Below the pieces are notes generated by a model. That model was not told the DNA's origin. It saw nothing but the letters and a program-made list of their open reading frames with translations, and did not search any database. A stretch of 64,000 bases of DNA from Rubrimonas cliftonensis (GTDB taxonomy: Bacteria; Pseudomonadota; Alphaproteobacteria; Rhodobacterales; Rhodobacteraceae). Below, one piece after another: positions 51,146 through 59,005 of the stretch; the first letter of the stretch is position 1; each line of letters begins with the position of its first letter. The stretch is from NCBI RefSeq assembly GCF_900107585.1, contig NZ_FNQM01000002.1, positions 496,001-560,000 of the forward strand, written 5' to 3'. Made by a program: the position numbers and the translations under genes.

Positions 51146-52840
51146 TCACTCCCCGGCGCGCCGGCCCGGCCGGCTGGCGCGGATGCGCGCGCTGAGCACG
51201 ATCACGGGGATCATGCCGACCGCGACGATCACCAGCGAGGGCGTCGCCGCCTGCGTGAGGCGCTCGTCGGAGGCGAGGCGATGCGCCTGCACCGCCAGGG
51301 TGTCGAAGTTGAACGGGCGCATGATCAGCGTCGCCGGCAACTCCTTCATCACGTCGACGAAGACGATCAGCGCCGCGGTCAGCAGCGCGCCGCTGAGGAT
51401 GGGCGCGTGCACCCGCGCCAGCGCGCCGGCCGGCCCCGCGCCGAGCGTGCGCGCCGCGTGGTCCATCGACGGGGTGATCTTGCCGAAGCCCGCGTCGACC
51501 GTGTTGAGCGCGACGGCGAGAAAGCGCACCAGATAGGCGAAAAGCAGCACGCCGATGGAGCCGCTCAGCAGCAGGCCGGTGGAGACGCCCAGCGCCTCCC
51601 GCGCCCAGGCGTCGAGCCCGTTGTCGAGCGCCGCCAGCGGGATCATCACGCCCACCGCGATCACGCCGCCCGGTATCGCGTAGCCCATGCCGGCGACCCT
51701 GTTGGCGCAGGCCGTCAGCCGCCCGGGCGCCAGCCGCTCGGCGTAGGCCAGGATCACCGCCGCCAGCACGCAGAGCGCGGCGGCCAGCGCGGCCAGCGTG
51801 ATCGAGTTCAGCGTGAAGCGCAGATAGCGCGGGCCGAACAGGCTGTGGCCGTCGCGCAGCGCCATCTCGCCCAGCATCGCCAGCGGCGCGACGAAGCCGA
51901 GCAGCACGGGCAGCGCGCAGGCCAGCGCAGCCGCCGCCGCCCTCCACCCGCGCAGCCGAAAACACGCGAGCGCCTCGAAGCCGCCGGCGGGATGGTAGCG
52001 CGCCGCGCGCCGCTGCGCCCGCTCAAGCGCGACCAGCGCCAGCACGAAGATCAGCAGGCAGGCCGAGAGCTGCGCCGCGGCGATGCGGTCGCCCATCGCG
52101 AACCAGGCGCGGTAGACGCCCGTCGAGAAGGTCTGCACGCCGAAATGCGCGACCGCCCCGAAATCGGACAGCGTCTCCATCAGCGCCAGCGCGACGCCGG
52201 TGACGACGGCGGGGCGCGCCATCGGCAGCGCCACCCGGCGAAAGGCGCCCCAGGGCCCCAGGCCCAGCGTTCGCGCCACGTCGAAGGCCCGCGCCGACTG
52301 CTGCAGAAAGGCCGCGCGCGCAAGCAGATAGACGTAAGGGTAGAGCACCAGCACGAACATCAGCGCCGCGCCTCCCAGCGAGCGCACCTCGGGGAACCAG
52401 TAGTCCCGCGGCCCCCAGCCCGTCGCGTCCCGCAGCGCGGTCTGCACCGGGCCGGGATGGTCGAGCAGCGCGGTGTAGGCGTAGGCCATCACATAGGCGG
52501 GAAAGGCGAGGGGGGCGGCGAGCGCCCACTCGAACGCCGCCCTGCCGGGAAAGCGGCACATCGTCACCAGCCACGCGGCGCCCACGCCCACCGCGCCGGC
52601 GCCGAGCGCCACCATGGCCCCCAGCGCGAGCGTGTTGGAGACGTAGAGCGGCAGCACCGTGTCGACCATGTGCCGCCACGCGCCCTGGCTCGGCATGGCG
52701 AGCGCGCCGATCACGCCGAGGATCGGCGCAGCCACGAGCGCGGCGAGCAGGATGGCGCCGATGGACAGGGCGCCGGTCGCGCGGTCGCGGGCGGGGGCCC
52801 TGCGGTCGCTGTCGGCGCGAGGGTCGACCGCGGCCGTCAC
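51146..52840 (-). CDS. Iron(III)-type ABC transporter permease (FbpB/SfuB-like), orphan
   Basis: Inner-membrane protein of 564 residues containing two permease modules, with about twelve hydrophobic segments. Coupling loops are FDVARTLGLGPWGAFRRVALP in the first half and DHAARTLGAGPAGALARVHAP in the second. The fused layout is that of ferric iron permeases. No binding protein or ATPase gene is adjacent, so the partners must be elsewhere. The nearest minus-strand neighbour upstream is a HupK-like gene. The ATG at 52840 is the only good start. Confidence 0.85.
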   Translation of the reverse strand: MTAAVDPRADSDRRAPARDRATGALSIGAILLAALVAAPILGVIGALAMPSQGAWRHMVDTVLPLYVSNTLALGAMVALGAGAVGVGAAWLVTMCRFPGRAAFEWALAAPLAFPAYVMAYAYTALLDHPGPVQTALRDATGWGPRDYWFPEVRSLGGAALMFVLVLYPYVYLLARAAFLQQSARAFDVARTLGLGPWGAFRRVALPMARPAVVTGVALALMETLSDFGAVAHFGVQTFSTGVYRAWFAMGDRIAAAQLSACLLIFVLALVALERAQRRAARYHPAGGFEALACFRLRGWRAAAAALACALPVLLGFVAPLAMLGEMALRDGHSLFGPRYLRFTLNSITLAALAAALCVLAAVILAYAERLAPGRLTACANRVAGMGYAIPGGVIAVGVMIPLAALDNGLDAWAREALGVSTGLLLSGSIGVLLFAYLVRFLAVALNTVDAGFGKITPSMDHAARTLGAGPAGALARVHAPILSGALLTAALIVFVDVMKELPATLIMRPFNFDTLAVQAHRLASDERLTQAATPSLVIVAVGMIPVIVLSARIRASRPGRRAGE

Positions 52841-52943
52841 TGCGGCGCCTCGGCGCTGGTCGGAGTTTCGTTCATGGCGAAGACCTAGCGCCGGGCGCCG
52901 CTCCGCGCAACGCGACCGGGCCGGGGCGTGCGGCGTGGGGCGC

Positions 52944-53978
52944 TCAGTGCAGCGTCGCCCTGCGCTCGCGCCCGTCCATCACCAGTCGCGTGGGCGCGCG
53001 GGGGTCCACGGCCTCTATCGTCATCGCCGCGATCTCCTGCACCGGCCCCTTCGCGCGGCGCACGCCGGTGTCGAGCATCAGCCGCAGCAGGCCGTCGGGA
53101 TGCAGGGCGCAGTCCGTCGGGGTGATCTGTTCGAAGCCGCGGACGCGCCCTTCCTCCATCTCGGCGAAGGCGAAGACGGCGCCGCCGGCGGTCTGCGCCA
53201 CGCCGACGCCGGGGGCCAGCGCCGCGGGCGCCTCGCTGGGCGCGCCGCCCGACAGCGCGTCGAACAGGCGCGCGCTGTCCACCAGCCGCGCCGTCAGACG
53301 CCAGGCGAGGCCGCGGCCGCGCCGCGCCTCGATGGCGCGCATGAGGTCCGAGTCGGCCACGCGCGCGGCGACCGAGTTCTCGAAGGGCGCGCCGTCATAT
53401 TCCGCCTCGCGCCAGTCGAGCGCCTGTCCGCGCGCGCCGGCCCGCCAGAGGGGGAGTTCGGCGCGGCCCCAGCGGCTGTCCCACCGCCGCCAGACATGGT
53501 CGAGCACGCGGGCCGCCGGCGTCGCGCCGGACGCCATCCAGCGCTCGAAGTCGGCGATGCGCATCGGCGCGCCCGCGTCGCCGAACACCGCGGAGGCGAG
53601 CAGCGCCGGCTCGTCGTCGCGCGGATCGGGCGCGGAGGCGGGGTTCTCCACCCCGTCGGCCGCCGGCCAGCCCAGCGCGCGCGGCCAGGCCACGGCGAAC
53701 TTGAACGCGTGCTCGCGCAGCGTCTCCAGCGCCATTGCCCGCGCCATGTCCTCGGCCTCCGCCCCCACCGGGGCGGGCAAGCCGAAGGCGGCGCGCGCGG
53801 CGGCCTCATGGGCCAGCGGGCAGCTGTCGCACATCAGCCCGGCGAGGCGGGCCGCCTCTGCCGCGGGCTTTCCGGCCATCATGCGCGAGAGGGAGATCGG
53901 CGTGGGAGCGTCCACCACCGCTTTCAGTCCGCCGCCGCGTCGGGCGACCGTCACGATAAGGGCGCCGCCGTCGATCAT
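52944..53978 (-). CDS. HupK-like protein ([NiFe]-hydrogenase large-subunit homologue)
   Basis: A protein of 344 residues resembling HupK, a maturation factor distantly related to the hydrogenase large subunit. The N-terminal motif LMCDSCPLAHEAAARAAFG echoes the large-subunit RxCGxC region, with Cys residues retained, and the C-terminal PTDCALHPDGLL echoes the HupK-type PTEWNFHPDG segment. In hydrogenase clusters HupK helps assemble the active site. Here no hydrogenase structural or hyp gene is within the window, so a maturation role cannot be supported by context. An alternative is a related but repurposed protein. Confidence 0.6.
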   Translation of the reverse strand: MIDGGALIVTVARRGGGLKAVVDAPTPISLSRMMAGKPAAEAARLAGLMCDSCPLAHEAAARAAFGLPAPVGAEAEDMARAMALETLREHAFKFAVAWPRALGWPAADGVENPASAPDPRDDEPALLASAVFGDAGAPMRIADFERWMASGATPAARVLDHVWRRWDSRWGRAELPLWRAGARGQALDWREAEYDGAPFENSVAARVADSDLMRAIEARRGRGLAWRLTARLVDSARLFDALSGGAPSEAPAALAPGVGVAQTAGGAVFAFAEMEEGRVRGFEQITPTDCALHPDGLLRLMLDTGVRRAKGPVQEIAAMTIEAVDPRAPTRLVMDGRERRATLH

Positions 53979-54236
53979 GTCGCATCACCGTAGTCGTTTG
54001 GGCGACCGCATCGACCCGTGGGCCCGCGGCCATGCGCTCCCTGCCCATATGGCAGGCGCCACATGCGGGAACGTGCTGAGAGAGTGAGCCAACGCCGCGG
54101 CGGGGGGCTATGCGATCAAGGCGCCATAGGCGACGGCGTGGCCGCGCGCGGCCCCGAATTGACGAGCCGTCATAGCGGGATGCAGGGCGCCCGCGTCAGT
54201 CGGACGCAGCGCCCGGGCCCTCGGCGCCGGCGTCGT

Positions 54237-56153
54237 TCAGGCTTCGTCCGCCGCCGACGGGGTCGCCGGCGCCGTGAACCAGAAGGCTGCGCCGCCGCCC
54301 GGCGCCGCCGCGACGCCGATCTCGCCGCCCATGCCGTGGACGATCTCGCGCGCCACGGCGAGGCCCAGCCCGAGCCCGCCGTGGCGGCGCGTCACCGAGT
54401 CGTCGCCCTGCCTGAAGGGCTCGAAGATCGCCTCGCGCTGCGCCTCGGGGACGCCGGGGCCGGTGTCGGCGACCGTGAACCGCAGGGCGCGGCCCCCGGC
54501 CTCGGTCCCCGCCGTGATCGTCACGCCGCCGCTGACCGTGAACTTGGCCGCATTGCCGGCGAGGTTGATCAGCACCTGCCGGATCATCCGCGCGTCGCCG
54601 CGCCATGTTCCGGACGGAGCGGCGGCGGCCAGCCTGAGCCCCTTCCCGAGCGCGATCGCGCGAATCGGGTCGAGGGCCGCCTCGCACAGGGCGCGCGGCT
54701 CGAAGGTCTCGGAACGGTGCACCGCCGCGCCGGCCTCGATGCGGGCGAGGGCGAGCACGTCCTCGATGATCGCGAGCAGGGAGAGCCCGGAGCTCTCGAT
54801 CGCCTTCAGCCGCGCCACGACCTCCGGGCGGTTTTCGGCGGCGAGCAGCAGCGCCGTCATGCCCAGCACGCCGTTGAGCGGCGTCCGCACCTCATGGCTC
54901 ATCTTCGCGAGGAAGTCCCGCCGCATCCGCGCGATCTCCTCCGCGGCGGCGCGCGCCTCCATCAGCGCCGACACGTCGCTGTTGACGCCGATGACGCTGG
55001 TGGGCCTGCCCTGCGGGTCGCGCAGCGCCGCCGCGCGCGAGCGCCACCACACCCACGAGCCGTCGCGGCGGCGGATGCGATAGGTCTCGTCGAAGGGTTC
55101 GCCGTCGATGCGGCACCGGTCCGACGCCGCCATGACGCGCTCGACGTCGTCGGGGTGGAGGCGGCGGAGCCAGCTGTCGAGCAGGTCGGGGAAGCTCTCC
55201 GCGTCGTAGCCGAGCATCTCGCGGTAGCGGTCGCTGTACTTGACGCGGCGGCCGGGAACCTCAAGCTCCCAAAGCCCGTCGAGGGAGGCGTCGACGGCGA
55301 TGCGAAGTCGCGCCTCTCCCAGCGCCGCCTGCGCCTGCGCGCGCTCCTCCTCCGTGACGTCGACCAGCACGGCGACGATCAGCGACCGCGCGTCGCGCCG
55401 CAGCGTGGTGAGGCGGGCGCGGTAGGGGCGCAGGGCGCCGTCGGCGCAGCGCTGCTCCACGCGCAGGGCGACGGCGCGTTCCCGCCCCTCCAGCAGCGGC
55501 GCGAGGCTGAGCCGGAGCCCGTCAGCGTCGAACGCCGGCCAGAAGTCGGCGGGCCCGACCTCAGAGAGCCGCTCCGCGGCGAGCCCGAGACTGCGGCGGG
55601 CCTCCTCGTTGAGCATCTCGTAGAGAAAGCTCCGCGCGTCGAAGATGTGGATCTCGGACGTCACGCTGTCGACGACGTCCGCGAGCAGATCGGCCCTTCG
55701 CCGGCTCTCCTCCAGCGCCTTCTCCGCCGCGCGTTCGGCCGTGACGTCGCGCTGTATCGACATCCACAGCCGCGGGCGGCCCGGCTCCCCGCCCTCGACC
55801 GGCACCGGCAGATAGCTCGCGTCGACCCAGAACGGCTCGCCGTTCTTGCGATAGTTGACGAAACGCTCGCGGCGCGGGCGCCCCGCCCGACGCGCCTCGG
55901 CGAGGCGCGCGATCGTTTCGGCGTCGGTGAGGGGGCCGCGCAGGAAGGCCGGGGTGCGGCCGACGATCTCCGCCGGCGAATAGCCGGTCATCGCGCAGAA
56001 TCCGGCGTTGCACCACAGGATGAGCGGCGCAGGCGCGTCGGGGTCGGCGTCCACTAGCACGATGGCGTCGTCGCCGTAGGCCTCCGTCTGGGCGATCAGG
56101 TCGTCGATCGCTGATTTCGGGAGCTTCACGGCGAAACCCGCCATCCGTGGCAT
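54237..56153 (-). CDS. PAS-domain sensor histidine kinase
   Basis: A soluble kinase of 638 residues. Three PAS-type modules are visible: the first near residues 35-125 (WCNAGFCAMTGYSPAEIVGR, FLRGPLT, with FVNYRKNGEPFWVD), a second near 155-260 without a clear signature, and a third near 285-395 (DASLDGLWELEVPGRRVKYSD, RRLHPDDVERV). A HisKA helix with SHEVRTPLNGVLGM and an HATPase domain with N-box NLAGNAAKFT and G-box GLGLGLAVA follow. The first PAS module lacks the cysteine motif NCRFL, so it is not a classical blue-light LOV domain. Several in-frame starts are possible (56183, 56177, 56153, 56144); none has a good ribosome site. No response regulator is adjacent. Confidence 0.87.
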   Translation of the reverse strand: MPRMAGFAVKLPKSAIDDLIAQTEAYGDDAIVLVDADPDAPAPLILWCNAGFCAMTGYSPAEIVGRTPAFLRGPLTDAETIARLAEARRAGRPRRERFVNYRKNGEPFWVDASYLPVPVEGGEPGRPRLWMSIQRDVTAERAAEKALEESRRRADLLADVVDSVTSEIHIFDARSFLYEMLNEEARRSLGLAAERLSEVGPADFWPAFDADGLRLSLAPLLEGRERAVALRVEQRCADGALRPYRARLTTLRRDARSLIVAVLVDVTEEERAQAQAALGEARLRIAVDASLDGLWELEVPGRRVKYSDRYREMLGYDAESFPDLLDSWLRRLHPDDVERVMAASDRCRIDGEPFDETYRIRRRDGSWVWWRSRAAALRDPQGRPTSVIGVNSDVSALMEARAAAEEIARMRRDFLAKMSHEVRTPLNGVLGMTALLLAAENRPEVVARLKAIESSGLSLLAIIEDVLALARIEAGAAVHRSETFEPRALCEAALDPIRAIALGKGLRLAAAAPSGTWRGDARMIRQVLINLAGNAAKFTVSGGVTITAGTEAGGRALRFTVADTGPGVPEAQREAIFEPFRQGDDSVTRRHGGLGLGLAVAREIVHGMGGEIGVAAAPGGGAAFWFTAPATPSAADEA

Positions 56154-56203
56154 GCGCGCTAGAGCGCGGTGGAACATTCTCACGGCATCTGGATATATGC
56201 GGT

Positions 56204-56218
56204 TTTCCGAATCGGAAA
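56204..56218. promoter_or_regulatory. 15-bp palindrome upstream of dapF
   Basis: TTTCCGA (56204-56210) and TCGGAAA (56212-56218) are exact reverse complements around one central A, 10 bases before the dapF start. It lies in the AT-richer divergent region between the PAS kinase and dapF. A GATATAT at about 56192 could be a -10. Operator or leader hairpin are both possible. Confidence 0.45.
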
Positions 56219-56227
56219 GGCGTCCGG

Positions 56228-57085
56228 ATGCGCGTGGCGTTCCGAAAGATGCACGGAATCGGTAACGATTTCGTCGTGCTCGACCTGCGCGACGGGGCTC
56301 CCGCCCCGACGCCGGCGCTCGCGCGCGCGCTCGCGGATCGTCATCGGGGCGTGGGCTTCGACCAGCTCGTGACGCTGTCGCCGGCCGAGGCCGGGTCCGG
56401 CGCGGACGCCGTCGTGGGCTTTCTCAACGCCGACGGCTCGCCTTCGGGCGCGTGCGGCAACGGCGCCCGCTGCGCGGCGCTGCTGCTGATGGAGGAGAGC
56501 GGGCGCGACAGCGTCGCCCTGCGCACTGAGGCGGGCCTGCTGACGGCGCGCCGCGCCTCCGACGGCTTGATCACGGTGGACATGGGGCCGCCGAGGCTCG
56601 GCTGGCGCGAGGTTCCGCTGGCCTTCGAGGCCGACGTCGACGCGCCGCCGCTCTCGACGCCGCATCCGGCGACCGCCGTCTCCGCCCTGTCGATGGGCAA
56701 CCCCCATTGCGTGCTGTTCGTGGCGGACGCCGAGGCGGCGCCGTTGGAGACGCTGGGGCCGGCGCTCGAGCGCGACCGGCTGTTTCCCGAGCGCGCCAAC
56801 GTCGAGTTCGCCCAGGTGATCGACCGCGGCGCGGTGCGCGCGCGCGTGTGGGAGCGCGGGGCGGGCGTGACGCTGGCCTGCGGCTCGGGCGCCTGCGCGG
56901 TCGGCGTCGCCGCGATGCGGCGCGGGCTGGTCGATCGGCGGGTCGCCGTGCGGCTGGACGGCGGGACGCTGACGATCGAGTGGCCCGAGACGCCCGGCGC
57001 CGGCGTGCTGATGACCGGCCCCGCCGCGACGGTGTTCGACGGCGAGCTGAGCGCCGGGTTCCTCGCCGGCGTGGAGGCCGCATGA
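56228..57085 (+). CDS. dapF: Diaminopimelate epimerase
   Basis: Converts LL- to meso-diaminopimelate for lysine and peptidoglycan, in the cytoplasm. It has 285 residues. The two catalytic cysteines are in SGACGNGARCAA (Cys76) and LACGSGACAVG (Cys218). The N terminus FRKMHGIGNDFVVLD is the standard start, which fixes the ATG at 56228, with GGAAAGG upstream. It overlaps mtaB by 4 bases (ATGA). Confidence 0.95.
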   Translation: MRVAFRKMHGIGNDFVVLDLRDGAPAPTPALARALADRHRGVGFDQLVTLSPAEAGSGADAVVGFLNADGSPSGACGNGARCAALLLMEESGRDSVALRTEAGLLTARRASDGLITVDMGPPRLGWREVPLAFEADVDAPPLSTPHPATAVSALSMGNPHCVLFVADAEAAPLETLGPALERDRLFPERANVEFAQVIDRGAVRARVWERGAGVTLACGSGACAVGVAAMRRGLVDRRVAVRLDGGTLTIEWPETPGAGVLMTGPAATVFDGELSAGFLAGVEAA

Positions 57086-58347
57086 ACGCCCGCGCCGCGC
57101 CCCCGATCTTCGAGACCTTCGGCTGCCGGCTCAACGCCTACGAGACCGAGGGCATGAAGCGCATGGCCGAGGCGGGCGGGCTGGAGGGCGCGGTGGTCGT
57201 CAACACCTGCGCCGTCACCGCCGAGGCCGTGCGCCAGGCCCGCCAGCGCATCCGCCGCCTGCGCCGCGAGAACCCCGGCGCGCGCCTCATCGTGACGGGA
57301 TGCGCCGCGCAGACCGAGCCGGAGACCTTCGCGGCGATGCCCGAAGTCGATCTCGTGCTCGGCAACGCCGAGAAGATGCGCCCGGAGGCCTGGACGCCGG
57401 ATTTCATCGGGGCCGCGCAGCGGGTGACGGTGGAGGACATCTTCGCCGCGCGCGAGACCTCCGGCCACATGCTCGACGGCTTCGGCGCGCGCTCGCGCGC
57501 CCATGTGATGATCCAGAACGGCTGCGACCACCGCTGCACCTTCTGCGTGATCCCCTTCGGCCGCGGCGACTCGCGCTCCGCCGCGGCGGGCGAGGTGGTC
57601 GAGCAGGTGCGCCGCCTCGTCGCCGCTGGCTACAATGAGGTCGTGCTGACCGGGGTGGACCTGACGAGCTGGGGCGCCGACCTGCCGGGCGCGCCGCGGC
57701 TCGGCGCGCTGGTGCGGCGCATCCTGCGGCTCGTCCCGGAGCTGCCGCGCCTGCGGCTCAGCTCCATCGACAGCGTCGAGGCGGACGAGGATCTCTTGGC
57801 CGCCTTCGCCGAGGAGCCGCGGCTGATGCCGCACCTGCATCTGAGCCTGCAGGCCGGCGACGACATGATCCTCAAGCGCATGAAGCGCCGGCACCTGCGC
57901 GCGGACGCGATCGGCTTCTGCGCCCGGCTGCGCGCGCTGCGGCCCGGGATGACCTTCGGCGCCGACCTCATCGCCGGGTTTCCGACCGAGACCGAGGACA
58001 TGTTCGGCAATACGCTCGATCTGGTGGAGGCGTGCGGGCTGACCTGGCTGCATGTCTTTCCCTACTCGGCGCGCAGCGGCACGCCGGCGGCGCGGATGCC
58101 GCAGGTCGCCAAGCCGGTGCGTCTCGAACGCGCCGCGCGGCTGCGAGCGCTCGGCGACCGGCGGGCCGCCGCCTGGGCGCGTTCGCGCATCGGCGGGCGG
58201 GAGGCCTGCGTCGTCGAGACACCGAGGACGGGGCGCACCGAGGGCTTCGCGGAGATCGCCTTCGCAGAGGCGCGTGCGCCCGGCGCGCTGACCGAGGCCG
58301 TCGTGGCGGGCGCGGACGGCGCGAGGCTCGTCGCGGCGCCGGCCTGA
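57082..58347 (+). CDS. mtaB: tRNA t6A37 methylthiotransferase MtaB
   Basis: Radical SAM enzyme that converts t6A37 to ms2t6A37 in tRNAs. It has 421 residues. The UPF0004 domain at the N terminus has the three auxiliary cysteines (FGCRLN, NTCAVT, TGCAAQ). The radical SAM motif CDHRCTFC (Cys148, Cys152, Cys155) follows in NGCDHRCTFCVIPFGRGDSRS. GVDLTSWG and the C-terminal TRAM-like region complete it. The combination of FGCR and GVDLTSWG is closer to MtaB than MiaB or RimO. It overlaps dapF by 4 bases. Confidence 0.93.
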   Translation: MNARAAPPIFETFGCRLNAYETEGMKRMAEAGGLEGAVVVNTCAVTAEAVRQARQRIRRLRRENPGARLIVTGCAAQTEPETFAAMPEVDLVLGNAEKMRPEAWTPDFIGAAQRVTVEDIFAARETSGHMLDGFGARSRAHVMIQNGCDHRCTFCVIPFGRGDSRSAAAGEVVEQVRRLVAAGYNEVVLTGVDLTSWGADLPGAPRLGALVRRILRLVPELPRLRLSSIDSVEADEDLLAAFAEEPRLMPHLHLSLQAGDDMILKRMKRRHLRADAIGFCARLRALRPGMTFGADLIAGFPTETEDMFGNTLDLVEACGLTWLHVFPYSARSGTPAARMPQVAKPVRLERAARLRALGDRRAAAWARSRIGGREACVVETPRTGRTEGFAEIAFAEARAPGALTEAVVAGADGARLVAAPA

Positions 58348-58361
58348 CGCCGCTTCCGCCC

Positions 58362-58383
58362 GGCAGGCCCCCGGCAGGCCCCC
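58362..58383. repeat. Two-copy 11-bp direct repeat after mtaB
   Basis: GGCAGGCCCCC occurs at 58362-58372 and again at 58373-58383, directly abutting, just before a strong hairpin. Confidence 0.75.
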
Positions 58384-58418
58384 GTCAGCGGCGATCGGTC
58401 CCCGATCGCGGCTGACGG
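58382..58418 (+). terminator. Long hairpin downstream of mtaB
   Basis: CCGTCAGC (58382-58389) pairs with GCTGACGG (58411-58418) and GCGATCG (58391-58397) pairs with CGATCGC (58403-58409). One G-G mismatch (58390/58410) divides the stem and the loop is GTCCC. It is a strong 15-pair hairpin 34 bases after the mtaB stop and probably ends the dapF-mtaB transcript. No U-tract follows. Confidence 0.65.
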
Positions 58419-59005
58419 CCTGATCCGCCGGCGGCGTCGCTGCGGGTCGGATGCGGGAGCCTATCCCCGACCCTGCGGTTGAGGCGGGCGCCAAGGTCGC
58501 CGCCGCCGGCGACGGCCGCCGATCGCCGGCCGCCCATGCCGCTCTCGCCGCGCATTCCCGGCCCGGAGCTTGCGGCCCGCAGGCGCGCGGAACGGCGCGG
58601 GACGCGCGCGCCTCGACCCCGCGTCTGAGGGTCGGGTGGCGACGCGCAGCGCGGGCGGCGACGAACGGGGCAAAGGCCGTCCCGATGGGCGCCGGCATGT
58701 CGCGGACGGACGGCTTGGCCGCGGCGCGGGCGATTCGCGGGCTCGTCGCGTCGACGCCGGCCCCGCCGATCACCGCGATGACCGGCGCCCGCCATGGCGG
58801 GCGAGAGCGAGGGCCCGGCGCCGCAGGGCGTGGACGAACTCCTCCGCCGGCCGATCGAACCAGAGCGCTCGCGAGAAGGCTCAGGCGCGCAGGCGCCGCC
58901 GCGCGCCGCCGCGCCGACCGCCTGACCGCGACCGCGGCCGGCGGGCGTCTTTCGCCGCCGCGCGCGGCGCCTTAAAGCTTGCGGCCACGCGACGGAGGCC
59001 GCTCG
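58419..59005. other. Gene-free stretch upstream of ftsY
   Basis: Nearly 590 bases. Open frames exist on both strands but are arginine/alanine-rich, lack ribosome sites, and resemble no protein I know; one of them is only the antisense of ftsY run on. No tRNA or strong repeat was seen. A decayed gene cannot be excluded. The ftsY ribosome site GGAGG is at 58994-58998. Confidence 0.45.

Noticed and set aside
54062-54110. TPP riboswitch suggested by a CTGAGA motif
   Set aside because: The second conserved block (ACCTGATC and following) is missing, and no thiamine gene lies downstream on that strand.
54237-56153. LOV blue-light domain in the PAS kinase
   Set aside because: The first PAS module has the general LOV-like sequence around GRTPAFLRG but lacks the conserved cysteine in the GRNCRFLQ motif.
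58451-58975. A 174-codon plus-strand gene upstream of ftsY
   Set aside because: It has no ribosome site, no recognisable motif and biased Arg/Ala composition seen in all frames of this stretch.
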